In this document: piece by piece, positions 1 through 10,103 of the stretch
Position numbering within the stretch: position 1 is the stretch's first letter
Layout of the letters: the number at the start of each line of letters is the position of its first letter
Assembly (NCBI GenBank): GCA_014904985.1
Contig: MU128974.1
Span: 19,781 to 83,780, forward strand
Direction: 5' to 3'
DNA: 64,000 nt
From: Hydnum rufescens UP504
Lineage: Eukaryota; Basidiomycota; Agaricomycetes; Cantharellales; Hydnaceae
Made by a program: the position numbers and the translations under genes
The notes under the pieces: model-generated
The model's input: the letters and a program-made list of their open reading frames with translations, nothing else
Databases searched by the model: none
Told to the model about the DNA's origin: nothing

Positions 1-549
1 GATCGGTACGGGGGGAGTTTTGCCAAAGGCGAAGTGGTCGTACCAGAGAGAAGAGAAATGAGTAGATAGTCACTAAGATCTACCCTCACAACATCAGGAA
101 GACTTCCTCTCAGGGCAATTTAGCACACACACACCGAGTCGATGTCCCGTTAAAGATAGCTTGCCATCGTCTGAATGTGCCCAACGAGAGATGCTTGCCA
201 AAAGTTCATAAGGCAACTCTGTCGCTGATTCACTGAATGTTGGCTTCACATATTGCAGCAGTTTTTGTCTTATATTCTCAGGAACATCCAGCCCAAGAAG
301 TTGGACGAGTGCGGCGTGGAGATGGTCTGGGAGAGAGACGTTGACCGTTGCGGCCATTTCCGAATAATTGATCGCGTGGGCGAAGTTCGTTTTGAGGCAG
401 GGGAGCTTCAGCCGACTTGTATTCGCTAGCTGTTTCTCTGCGTCTTTGTCAAGTGTCGATGACAAGGTTGCTTCCTTTTGTTCCTTGTCAGAACCAGCAT
501 GTATCGTTTTCCCTCGCAATTCCTCAGACGGTGTCTTTATAGTGCGCAC
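1..549 (-). pseudogene. Partial inverted copy of VMA12 (N-terminal part), cut by the window edge
   Basis: Window bases 1-397, read on the minus strand, match 58571-58964 of the complete VMA12 gene almost base for base. They carry the first exon and most of the first intron, and the match stops at the window edge beside the acceptor site. The shared protein begins MAATVNVSLPDHLHAALVQL at 357. The start codon used by the intact copy is ACG here. Upstream of 397 the sequence is unrelated, but an open frame runs on to 549 and would add a Lys/Glu-rich leader. The fragment could be a second functional gene with a different first exon or a truncated duplicate; the part beyond the left edge decides. 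I favour a partial duplicate. Confidence 0.7.
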
Positions 550-883
550 TATTTTTCGTTCCGACGCGCATTATGTCGTACGAGGTGTGCGAGGCCCGAC
601 CGAAATACGTGAGTTGCGTTCCAGTCGGCGATCTCTAATTCTCTCTTTCCTTTCTCATCTTGGGGCCCGTCTTTAGCATTAGCAACGGTGTTTTGATGGA
701 CTCTTCTCAGATGAGCCATTCTCGTACGGCCCGGTCCGCAATCCCATATCCATTGAGCCTGGTGTCCTACTTGAAGTCTATGGGGGACTCCAATCTCAGG
801 GTGTAGCACCCATTGGAGTTCGTTCATTCCTTTTTATATTTCGCCTCTTGCTTGCCTCGAAAGGTAACATCTAGCTTGTGTAG

Positions 884-1243
884 TCCAGGGCTGTTGGGTT
901 TTCCGGCCTCGCTCTTGGGGGTGGTCTACGTTTCCTACCCCCTCCTCAAGGCTGGGCCTGTGATAGATTCCGCTCTCTCGACACAAATGGCCCCCTCGTC
1001 ATTGCCACCCGCACGAACGAGTACTCAGATCTTTTTACAGCATTGAAAGGCGGCGGTAGTCGCTTTGGAATTGTTACCAGATATGAAGTCGATGCGATCC
1101 ATACTGGGACAGTGGCAGATCAGACATACTGGGGCGGTTCCATCGATGTGCATACCGCCCTCTCTCGGATCCTCCGATTATATACTTCCCTTAGTATGTG
1201 GGCCCAACGTCGGCAGCAATGGTCCAAGCTATCGACGCCGTAA
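884..1243 (+). pseudogene. Relic of an FAD-linked (berberine-bridge-type) oxidase
   Basis: One open frame of about 120 codons has the middle of a flavin-linked oxidase of the BBE/6-hydroxynicotine oxidase type. In order it shows ALGGGLRFL, a stretch ending in WACD, and EYSDLFTALKGGGSRFGIVT, the conserved segment of the FAD-binding half. A stop lies just upstream (about 881) and another at 1241-1243. The missing N-terminal flavin-attachment region and the C-terminal substrate domain could not be joined by plausible introns. Downstream to about 2540 only short scrambled frames remain. Known family role: oxidation of small alcohols, sugars or alkaloids, usually secreted. Here I read a dead fragment. 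Confidence 0.6.
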
Positions 1244-2580
1244 GTCGACTTGAACACTCTACATAGGAGTAAGTGTCGCCTGATATTCCACAGTCAGCTC
1301 ATTTATTCGAACAAAAATCCTAACGCCGGTAAGAGGGGCTTCGAAAATGTTTCAACATTGCATGGACACTACCTCATCACCACTTTGTGTCCAGTGATCC
1401 TCACTACTAGTAGCTTATTCGAATATCCCGGGTACCCTCACGACAGCCTCGTCTGCCACGCTCTTCTAGAATGGAACCAAGGCACAATTCAACCCCGGTC
1501 TTCCAGCTGATTGTTCGGATCTTAGAGACGAAATACGCCCCTCGAGTCTCCGCCGACCGACTGAATTCTGAGGCACTGCTGGCCTTCCCAGTGGGTGGTT
1601 CCCTCATTCCATGACATCTCTCGATATTGATCAGGGGTCATCTATCATCCACAGAGGAACATTGCGGCAGTTCCGGCGTCAGTTCCTGGAAATTCCTTCT
1701 GCAATATCACCGGAGCGACACTTAGCGACGAGAATAAAAGCGTCGTTCCCATCATTCAAAACAGGATTGAGGAAAAAAGATTGATAATTGTGAGTGTCCC
1801 GGGGTTCATAATCATTGAAGATCATTGAAGTATGCAGCTATGTCCGGCCTGGGGTTGTAGTTTGTCGGACCATATGAACAACTCCCCGTGGACCTCGATA
1901 CGCCTCAAAATTACCTGACAATGGCCTCCTCCCTTCGCCCTCAGTTCGATGAATATGCATTTGGAATTGATGTTGATGTACGAAGGATGTCCGAATTTTT
2001 CGTGGGCGCTAACTCTGAAACCAACTCATAGGATGATTATCGGATTATTCAGTTTTCCAAACCTCGCCGGAGTTCGATATCACGAAAGCTGGGAGTCTTA
2101 GGATCCCCGAGTCCCAGGCAATGCCTATGACAATTGTCTCAGGCTTCATTTTCAACTTTGTATTCACATGTACCTTGCTTCACCTCCTCCTGGGGCCCAG
2201 ACATTTGCCTTGGGAGACGTGAATCGCCTACAAGATGAAGTAGGGCTTTATGAAGCAGACGAGCCCCTTCCAGGAGTTGACCGACCCTGTGTGGGATTCG
2301 CCTCTCGGACAAGAAGTCCTCCGGTCAATTAGGGCTCGAGGCAGTACGTACTACCCCTCATTTACAGCTCAGCACCCATCCAAGCTAATCCCAGCATACA
2401 AGTTCTCCCCTAGCACTGAGAAGAAAACACAGGTCGAGAATTGCAAACGATTTGGGTATAGCCATTTGCTCGCCTTGCTCGCCTTCCCCACACTTTCACC
2501 CTCTGTAGATCGACAGCACATCCGCACGACTAATTAGGGGTATTCAGCAATTGCAAGAGGTGCCTAGTGGCTGCATGGGA
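1244..2580. other. No recognisable gene
   Basis: Only short frames in conflicting registers. Parts may be further debris of the oxidase relic upstream, but no conserved motif supports this. No repeat or RNA gene is seen. Confidence 0.5.
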
Positions 2581-2768
2581 GCTCTGTTCTTTTCATGCTG
2601 GCGAACTCTGACTTCCTATGGCAGCAAGCTACCATTGGCATCGCCAGGAGTGTTACCCTTCGTTTTGGTTGGTTTCCCGTGGGCCATTCCACTCCACTCC
2701 CGAATAACCAGTCGCATTCCTTCACACTGGCATTTCTGCTATTCCAATCACGGAGTGTTTCTATGTAC

Positions 2769-3119
2769 TCACCAGTCTATCATCCAGTTCTTCCTACGGT
2801 GCCCTTTTCGCGTTCTGCCTGGATTCTGCGCCCCTGCCTCACAGAGAATTAGATGGGGAAAGCCAGAATGCTTCTTCACCGACCGACGGTCTCTGGTCAC
2901 CTCTTTCGGCTGCCTGCTACCAATGAACATTGAAATGAACCTTCCCTCCAGGGCCGAAATATAGTAGCCGTTGGCATAGCCTATATATCTGTCCCTTCGA
3001 GCCAAATCTATCGAATGGTAACGCGAAGTGTTGCAGATGTCCTTTTTATTGAGCGTCCATAGCTCCCTGGGATCCACGACGTCACATCCGTGAGCGCACG
3101 CGGGCCCTTGCGAGGCCAT
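2769..3119 (-). CDS. Unidentified short protein, paralogue of the 6576-6803 frame
   Basis: A 116-codon frame whose middle part (about residues 12-70) is shared with the minus-strand frame at 6576-6803. Both contain a Trp-x-Leu-Asn-Lys-Lys-Asp stretch, then Asp-Leu-Ala-Arg, then GYYISA and SMFIG. Conservation of the protein between two diverged copies, while both ends differ, argues for a real ancestral coding exon. The alternation of short strands and glycines could suit a beta-rich fold, but I cannot name a family. No signal peptide is evident. Complete gene structure is unclear in both copies. Confidence 0.35.
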   Translation of the reverse strand: MASQGPACAHGCDVVDPRELWTLNKKDICNTSRYHSIDLARRDRYIGYANGYYISALEGRFISMFIGSRQPKEVTRDRRSVKKHSGFPHLILCEAGAQNPGRTRKGHRRKNWMIDW

Positions 3120-3530
3120 TATTCATCTGACTGTTGATACGGTCCGTGCCTTCAGACTCAATGGTGGAGCAGCTCAGTTCCGGGACTGACACGTACGAGC
3201 CTCACCACGGACAGTTACGTATTATCACTGTCTCTCGATGATGAAGAGAAACCTCGATACGGTAAACGTCGTGTGGAGGGCGTGGATGGAATGGACCCAA
3301 GGTGGGTTTCTAGTTCTTGGATACAACTTCTGGTTAGCGTTATTTGAGTTCAATTACATTACTCGCATGGGGAATTGGGATGGGCTCCCCTGCTTCATCG
3401 GTATTGGATAATTCGTGTGCGTGACCAAGTACTTGGGTGGTACATTAATCGGTGCAAAAGTCACAGGTGAACTGATGGAGTTTCCGAGGACACGGTACAG
3501 TACAGGATATCAAACACAGAGGATATCGAT

Positions 3531-4746
3531 TCATGTCCTCTTTACGGTGATAGAAAACTTGGCGCCGTCGGCTTCTGCTCCAATTTCGACGTGAAGCTTG
3601 GCAGACCCATCGCCACTCAAGGTGACGCCACTAACACCATCGTTCAGGACTGCCACGTACCCGTTCTTGTACATTGTCTTGGTGTCCACGGCGATGTCGA
3701 ACGCATCCCCTGCAGCTCCGATTAGGGCAACAGTGTACGTCTTTGAGTCATGGTCGTAAGTCTCCATACGCACAACCGAGGAAATCGAGTTTTGGGGAAT
3801 GTAGCAGACCAGACCGACAGTGCGAATGAATTCGGCGATTTTTACAATGCATAGGGGGCTTCAGTAACCCCTTTGTCAACGAGAGCTGTGGGTATACTGC
3901 CATTTGGATTGCCTAGTTTAGATTGTTCAAATTAAAATCAGGACATCGAAGGAGGCTCAAGTACAAGAAGAAGACACGCCTTTGACGAGGTAGGTGACGT
4001 CAGTATCATCCCCTAACGGACGGAGAATCCATCCGGCGGCGGTGAGCGTGCCTCGAACTTTGCCATATACGTCCGGGGTTTTTTCATCGTTGGGGACGGA
4101 TGTTTGAACGACTTCGATAGTTCCGTCTTCGCTGTACGCGACGTCTCGAACGCCGACAAAGTCTCGAGGCCAAACGAGGAAAACACCCCTTGACCACTCA
4201 TATCGTTAACAAATGGGGACAGGTGCACATCAAGGCAGCTCACTTTTGGATCGAGTAGAACTTATAGGACTTTCGCGAATAGCGAACCAATGCGTACCCC
4301 TCTTGGTAACGGGCTGCATAATATTTCGACTGAGAACAGCTTTATGTTTGGTATTGAAGCTTACCATCCCACTGCGACCTGACGCTAAGACTAGCCACGA
4401 CTGGAAGAAGTTCGTAGGGCTTGACTCCTTTTATGATGCCTCGCCCTCGGACCAGAGGTATCGCAGAGGAATCACCGGACTTCTTCTTCTTTTCCATAAC
4501 AACTCCAGCATTGGTTCCTGCAAGGATGAAGACATCAGATGAATACTGTCGAGGACAGTGATGCTTTCGATCACCAATATTTTTCCATCCTTCAGTGGAC
4601 TCAGCCTCAGCGCGTACGTAGGCAAATGCATCGGCGACATTCTGGGTATACGGGTTTTCTTTTTCGTATCCGTTTGGAGCAGGGTCTTCGGGCCACTCGA
4701 GTCCACTAGACATAGCAGAAGCGGAAGTTTCGTGATAACTGGCCAT
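3531..4746 (-). pseudogene. START-domain lipid-transfer protein, copy 1 (one frameshift)
   Basis: START domains bind a sterol or phospholipid in a hydrophobic pocket. Five exons can be placed: 4746-4575, 4517-4365, 4313-4244, 4188-3980 and 3912-3531. The spliced product shows the START landmarks in order: W with GVVMEKK, IPLVRGRGIIKGV, QWDARYQEG, YSRKSFKFYS, LVWPRDFVGVR, GWILRPSGDD with TYLVK, then GSIP and KIAEFIRTVG. A C-terminal tail of ~80 residues, beta-rich and Gly/Ser-rich, follows. The last intron would use a GC donor where copy 2 has GT. One base is missing near 3855 (a run of five G) compared with copy 2, breaking the frame before the tail. Without that loss the protein would have 271 residues. 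Confidence 0.75.
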
Positions 4747-4894
4747 CTGTAAATTGTCACTACTACACTAGTCCCGTGCTTAGACAGCGGCCAATTGGCC
4801 CCGGCTCGGGGGCGAATAGGGGCCGGATACGATTATCGTCGACCACGTGAATATCCCCAAGTATATAGAATTGTGCCTGACATGACCATCAACT

Positions 4895-5727
4895 CATGTA
4901 TCTCGCTCACCTGGACCCTTGCTCGACGTCCTGACGTATATCCCCGTTGAAAACCTTGTTGTGTCCCTATTCCGCGTTGCCATAGAGTCGGTTCCGGAGA
5001 GGATCCACAACCTGCAGACTACTGTAGTGTTACGACCGCAAGTCGGATCGATAAGAAAATCTACTTTTGTAAACATGGCGGACCTTGGAGCGCGTTTCCG
5101 GGTCAGAAAAAAACCGTTGCGACCCCTGACCCGACTTAAGGTCGTATAGGAGAAAAATGTTGTACACTTCGTATGTATAAAACCATAGGATTGTCTTGTC
5201 AGTAGTGGACTGAGCGAGCACATAATATTGGAAGAAAACTCAACTGGGCGATGGGCGTCTAGAGCCAATTGAATGCCATCTTTGATCCACGGCGCCAGGT
5301 CAGTCATCAATTGAGCCTGATCTTCTACTAAGACGGGATCATCGTCATCTACGCCAGCACCACGAACCAGAGCTCATCCGTCGCAGAAAAAATTATCCCT
5401 CGTGCTTTCAACCCAGAGCTTGCAGTCAGTATTAATTCCAACCTGGAAGAAAAACGAGTTCAAAGACATCCACGCACTACTGGTTGGGGTTGTTCCTATC
5501 TCCAGCCAATCCCCAATCCCCATTCCGTTCAACAACCCTACATGAAGGAAATCGTAGGCGCGTAATGGAGGTCCGGCGGAAGGGTTAGGGCCACGGATAC
5601 GACACTGTATTCTGTATCTTCTATACCAATGGCCCACGGTTCGGGTGCGGCAGAAGCGGTAATCCATGACCCGCCTATATGAGAGGATCCAAAGGAAAGT
5701 AGGGCATGACGAGTTTGATACAATGCC
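4895..5727 (-). pseudogene. Unidentified coding relic ending at a MITE
   Basis: Several adjacent minus-strand frames look coding but do not join cleanly: a C-terminal piece with LMTDLAPWIKDGIQLALDAH (about 5310-5250), pieces near 5220-5030 and 4990-4895, and an upstream piece with GIEDTEYSVVSVALTLPPD (about 5640-5580). Frames change several times, partly at plausible introns. I recognise no family. The 5' side is bounded by the MITE at 5730, which may have cut the gene. It is not part of the flanking duplication. Confidence 0.3.
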
Positions 5728-5729
5728 TA

Positions 5730-5984
5730 CTGTCCTATTTCGACCATAGGTTCACTTGAAATTTGTGTGACACCCCTCCACCAGTAGTTCGCCAGTTCAA
5801 ACCACCCTGTGACCCGTGATCAGCCACCATTTCAGTCCAATCTCTATAGAGAATGCATCCACAGCTGTGACCAAATGGGCCTTTTTGTAGTTCATCGGGT
5901 CCGTGACGTGTGACACCATACCTGTGGGGTTCAGTTTATGGGTCGCTGTGACCTGTGACCGAACCTATGGTCGAAATAGGACAG
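5730..5984. mobile_element. MITE with 24 bp perfect terminal inverted repeats
   Basis: Bases 5730-5753 (beginning CTGTCCTATTTCGACC) are the exact reverse complement of 5961-5984. The element is 255 bp long and is flanked on both sides by TA (5728-5729 and 5985-5986), the target duplication of Tc1/mariner-type transposons. It holds no coding frame, so it is a non-autonomous miniature element. The interior has repeated GTGACCTGTGACC-like motifs near the right end. Perfect repeats suggest fairly recent insertion. Confidence 0.9.
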
Positions 5985-5986
5985 TA

Positions 5987-6339
5987 ATGGACGCACCGCC
6001 ACCTCCATCGTGCTGACTGAATACATCGGGAGTGCAGTCACCTAGAGTCAGAAAGATAGGGAAACATGTAACTGATATCCCGATATTAGAGGCGCACTCA
6101 GAATTCATCTAGAGCCAGATGGAAGTCTTCCGCGAATGAGTTCACCTCTCCCCCAGTGTTATCGGGTCGACCGGAGAAGAAGGGCGCCTATTTTCACCAG
6201 ACGATCTTCATCGTCTAGGAAATGACCTGCATATGGATTGGCCCAATGACACCCTTTAGTCAGCAGTCCCCAATGAATTCTAGTTTGTAATTCAACCCTC
6301 ACCTCCCAAGTCTACGTAGCTAGTGCAGAAGTTCAGGAG
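5987..6339. other. Unassigned DNA between MITE and second duplication copy
   Basis: No open frame of note, no repeat with another part of the window, and no RNA-like structure was seen. Confidence 0.5.
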
Positions 6340-6575
6340 AGAATAGATGCGATTCCATATAACCCAGGGGCTACCATTGGCGGCGGCACTAGGAATGACA
6401 CCCTTCCTTTTGGTCAATTTCCCGTGGGTGATTTCACTCCACCCGTGAATAACCCGTCACATCCCTGTGTATTGTAGTCTGTCTATGTGCCCGCTAGTCT
6501 AGCATCCAGTTCCTCCTACGGTGCCCCTTTCGCGTTGTCTTCCTGCCTGATTCCGCACCCCTGCCTCAAAGAGAA

Positions 6576-6803
6576 TTATATAAGGAATACCAAATCAGTT
6601 CTCCACTGACGGACAGTCTCTCTCGGCTGCCTGTTACCAATGAACATTGACACGGTCCTTCCCTCCGGGGCCGAAATATAATAGCCTTTGGCACGTCCAA
6701 TATATCCGTCCTCTCGAGCCAAATCTACTAGGTGGTGGCACTGGGTGTTGCGGGTGTCCTTTTTATTGAGCATCCATGGCTCGCTGGGATCCACGAGGCA
6801 CAT
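6576..6803 (-). CDS. Unidentified short protein, paralogue of the 2769-3119 frame
   Basis: A 75-codon frame sharing the block DLARxDxYIG, GYYISAxEGR and SMFIGxRQP with the first duplication copy. The C-terminus differs because of frame changes between copies. Function unknown; it may be a decayed exon of a longer protein. Confidence 0.3.
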   Translation of the reverse strand: MCLVDPSEPWMLNKKDTRNTQCHHLVDLAREDGYIGRAKGYYISAPEGRTVSMFIGNRQPRETVRQWRTDLVFLI

Positions 6804-7212
6804 CCCTGAAAAACACGCGGGCCGCTACGAGGTCACTATTCACCCGGCTGCTGATGGCGTCCGTGCATTCACACCCGGCGGTGGAGGAGCTCAGTTCCGG
6901 GACCGACACGTACAAGCCTCATCACGGACAGTCACGTATGTCTCTTGATGATCAAGAGATGTCTCAATCCGGTAAACATCACATAGGTGTGGGAGGGCAT
7001 GAGATGGGATGGATCCGAGATGGGTTTCTAGTTCTCAGTTCAAACTTCTAGCTGGCGTTATTTGAGTTCAATTGCACTACTTGCGTAGAGAATTGTGATG
7101 GCCGCCCCTGCTTCATCGATATTGGATAATTCATATACGTGACCAAGTACGGGTTTTTGGGTGGTACATGAATTGGTTCAAAACTTACATGCGAAGTACA
7201 GTATCTATCGAT

Positions 7213-8432
7213 TCATGCCTTCTTTACAATGATAGAAAACTTGACGCCGTCGGCTTGCTCTCCAATTTCCACGTGAAGCTTGGCAGACCCATTACCACTC
7301 AAGGTGACTCCGCTAACACCATCGGTCAGGATTGTCACGTACCCTCTCTTGTACATTGTCTTGGTGTCCACGGCGATATCGAACGCATCCCCTGCCACTC
7401 CGATTAAGGCAACAGTGAACGTCTTTGAGTCATGGTCGTAAGTTTCCATACGCACGACCGACGAGATCGACTGTTGGGAATGTAGCAGACTAGACCGACG
7501 GTGCGAATGAATTCGGCGATATTCACGACACATAAAGGGATTTCAGTGACCACTTTCTTAACGAAAACTGTGGGTATACTGCCATTTGGATTGACTGGTT
7601 TGGATTGTTCAAATTGAATTTAAGATATGGAAGGAGGCTCAAGTCCAACGAGAGGACACACCTTTGACGAGGTAGGTGACATCAGTATCATCCCCAGATG
7701 GACGGAGAATCCATCCGGCGGCGGTGAGCGTGCCTCGAACTTTTCCAGACACATCCGGGGTTTTCTCATCGTTGGGCACGGATGTTTGAACGACTTCGAT
7801 AGTTCCATCTTCGCTGTACACGGCACCTCGAACGCCGACAAAGTCTCGAGGCCAAACGAGGAAAGCACCCCTTGCCCATTCCTATTGTCAACGCATGGGA
7901 TAGGTGCACACCAAGCCAGCTCACTTTTGGATCGAGTAGAACTTAAAGGACTTTCGCGAATAGCGAACCAATGTGTGCCCTTCTTGGTAGCGGGCTATAT
8001 AATATTTCAACTTAGACCAGCTCTATGGGTTTGGTATTGCGGCTTACCATCCCACTGTGACCTGGTGCCAAGACTAGCCACGACTGGAAGAAGCTCGTAG
8101 GGCTTGACTCCTTTTATGATGCCTCGCCCTCGGACCAGAGGTATGGCAGAGGAATCACCAGGCATGTTCTTCTTCTCCATAAGGACGCCTGCATTGGTTC
8201 CTGCAAGGATGAAGGCATCAGACCAGATGAATACTGCCGAGGCGTGTTGCCTTCGATTACCAATAGTCGTCCATCCATCAGTGGACTCGGCCTCAGCGCG
8301 TGCGTAGGCAAATGCATCAGCGATATTCTGGGTATACGGGTTTTCTTTTTCGTATCCATTTGGAGCAGGGTCTTCGGGCCATTCGAGCCCACCAGAGACA
8401 GCAGAAACGGAGGTTTCGCGATGAGTAGCCAT
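7213..8432 (-). pseudogene. START-domain lipid-transfer protein, copy 2 (one frameshift)
   Basis: Same five-exon plan as copy 1, with all introns GT-AG. The protein starts MATHRETSVSAVSGGLEWPE, and an in-frame Met lies four codons upstream. It shows GVLMEKK, QWDARYQEGH, YSRKSFKFYS, FLVWPRDFVGVR, GWILRPSGDDTDVTYLVK and VVTEIPLCVVNIAEFIRTVG, then CYIP. There one base is missing: G3 here at 7475-7477 where copy 1 has G4. After it the tail resumes in another frame with SISSVVRMETYDHDSK and ends at 7213. So copy 1 and copy 2 are each broken by one base, at different places. Either both are pseudogenes or one or both gaps are sequence errors. The start faces TVP38 across 276 bp. Confidence 0.75.
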
Positions 8433-8708
8433 CTTGGATGTCACGAGTGTAAGGGTATTGGATACTCCCTGTCACACCCGTGTGACCGTTAATAACGTTG
8501 CTGGAGAAAACGTCCCCAGGTTTTCGTGGATTTGTCTTTCATTTGGTCAAGGGGCATGTACGTGTTGTGGCACTATAACGAATTGGCCATAAGCGGGAGA
8601 TAGGCCTACATTATTATGTAATTAGATCGTAGTGTTCCCGTGACTGCCACCAAGCTGTTCCGACTACAACATCGGTGAAAGAATTCATCACGGATTTAGG
8701 ACCCCAGC
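8433..8708. promoter_or_regulatory. Divergent intergenic region between START copy 2 and TVP38
   Basis: The two genes start 276 bp apart and point away from each other, so this stretch must hold both promoters unless 5' exons lie elsewhere. No clear TATA box or operator can be named. Confidence 0.4.
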
Positions 8709-9908
8709 TTGTTGAAAGCCATAATGCACAGATCACTGGGCCAATGCGCGGATCTGTGGATTGATATCCTTGCCGGCACCTTGAGTCGTTATCGAAAACT
8801 TGGCTTGCGGGACAAGGCGAGTTCGACATTTCTGGCCGGCTTCATTTTCAGGAATTTATCCTACTCCAACCACCAGATTATGGTCCTGCTGTTAGCTGTG
8901 TCCTATGCCGCCGTCCTTGCTCTAATCTTCGCCGCCGGCCCGTCCAAGGTTTTCCAAGTCATGTACGATCTTTCGCAAAGGCTTCGGAACATGCGCCTCG
9001 GCTGGTTGATCCTCTTTTCCATAATGGGTCTGTATCTCCTCGTTCTCAATATCATGGTTATAATCATGCTTCCCCAGTCGTCTCTTCGTTCCCTCCTGTG
9101 ATTGGCCACACTTGGGCCTTGTCAATATGCGGGTTCGCATACGGTATTAAAGGAATTGTTATCGCTGCCCCGGGGGCATTGATTGGATCCATTGTCACAT
9201 TCATTGTCTTCCGTCAATTTCTTCAAAGTCGACTCAAAGCCTGGAGTCACCAAAACAAGAAATGGCAGGCGATGGAACATGTGATTGTGGGGACTAGTAT
9301 TGCCTTGCCTTGCCTTACCTTGTTTATTCTCACCTCAAGTATTAGAAAGCTGATGGATTGAAGTTAATAATTCTCGTCCGGCTTTGCCCCATTCCGTGGG
9401 TATATTCGAACACCTTGTTTGCCTCGATTGAAAGCGTCAGCCTTCTCCAATTTTTCATTGCCACGGTGTATGTCGCCTCTTTCTCTTAATTACTTGAACT
9501 TTAATACAATTTCTTGCACTATAGGTGCCTCCTTCCCAAACAATTTCTCATTGTGTTCATTGGATCAGAAGCTAGCTTGTTGTCCGACGGCACACGTCGC
9601 GACCAGATGAGTACCAGTGCAACGGTGCTCGACCTTTTCTCCATCGTCCTTGGGGTCCTGTTAACGATAGGAACTGGGTGGTAAGCACTGAGTGCCCTGA
9701 TTATATTGGCCTGGTTTACTGTAACCTTTTTCTTTGAACGCTTTTAGGTACGTCTGGCGAACCACAGAACGGAGGATTCACGATGGAGGAGTTGGAAGGG
9801 GATCTGGACGAGACCCCAGACGAAATCGAGGATGCCTCTGCCCCGTTATTGCATCAGTTCTCCGTTGATCGTGTTCGAGAGGATTCAGACCCATCGTGGG
9901 ATGCCTAA
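8709..9908 (+). CDS. TVP38: Golgi membrane protein TVP38 (VTT/TMEM64 family)
   Basis: VTT-domain proteins are multi-pass membrane proteins of the late secretory pathway; several animal members are lipid scramblases. Three introns are clear: 9281-9345, 9468-9524 and 9681-9747. Motifs in order are SFPPVIGHTWALSICGFAYG, a Gly-rich stretch around VIAAPGALIGS, LIILVRLCPIPWVYSNTLFA, KQFLIVFIGSEASLLSDGTR and SIVLGVLLTIGTGW, typical of fungal Tvp38. At least five hydrophobic segments are visible. The frame changes by one base near 9070-9076 (a C run, too short for an intron) and again near 9783. After the second change the acidic tail MEELEGDLDETPDEIEDAS ends at 9908. These may be assembly errors. 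Confidence 0.8.
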
Positions 9909-10103
9909 ATGGGGAGCACAAAGACGATCGCAAACCCGGCAGCCATGGCTACTTATAGATCACGATCATTGTGTACATCTCATCTGCTCTTGCTCTGACT
10001 TTAGGGACTTGAGGCTTCCACACTTGTATTCCCAACATTGCTCGCATTCATCATATTTTTAGGGCGCTCTCGCGAAATGTATTGTGCATGCCATTCCTCT
10101 AAC

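Larger units (their letters stand above)
2580..4746. repeat. Segmental duplication, copy 1
   Basis: This segment is collinear and in the same orientation as about 6340-8432. Both carry, from low to high coordinate, a short minus-strand frame, a common intergenic stretch of ~350 bp and a START-domain gene on the minus strand. Divergence is substantial (many substitutions and small indels), so the duplication is not recent. About 1.6 kb of unshared DNA separates the copies. Confidence 0.85.
6340..8432. repeat. Segmental duplication, copy 2
   Basis: Direct-orientation partner of 2580-4746. Similarity begins near the GGCTACCATTGGC-like stretch at about 6370 and ends at the START gene's start codon, after which the two upstream regions are unrelated. 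The segment therefore carries the gene without its promoter. Confidence 0.85.
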
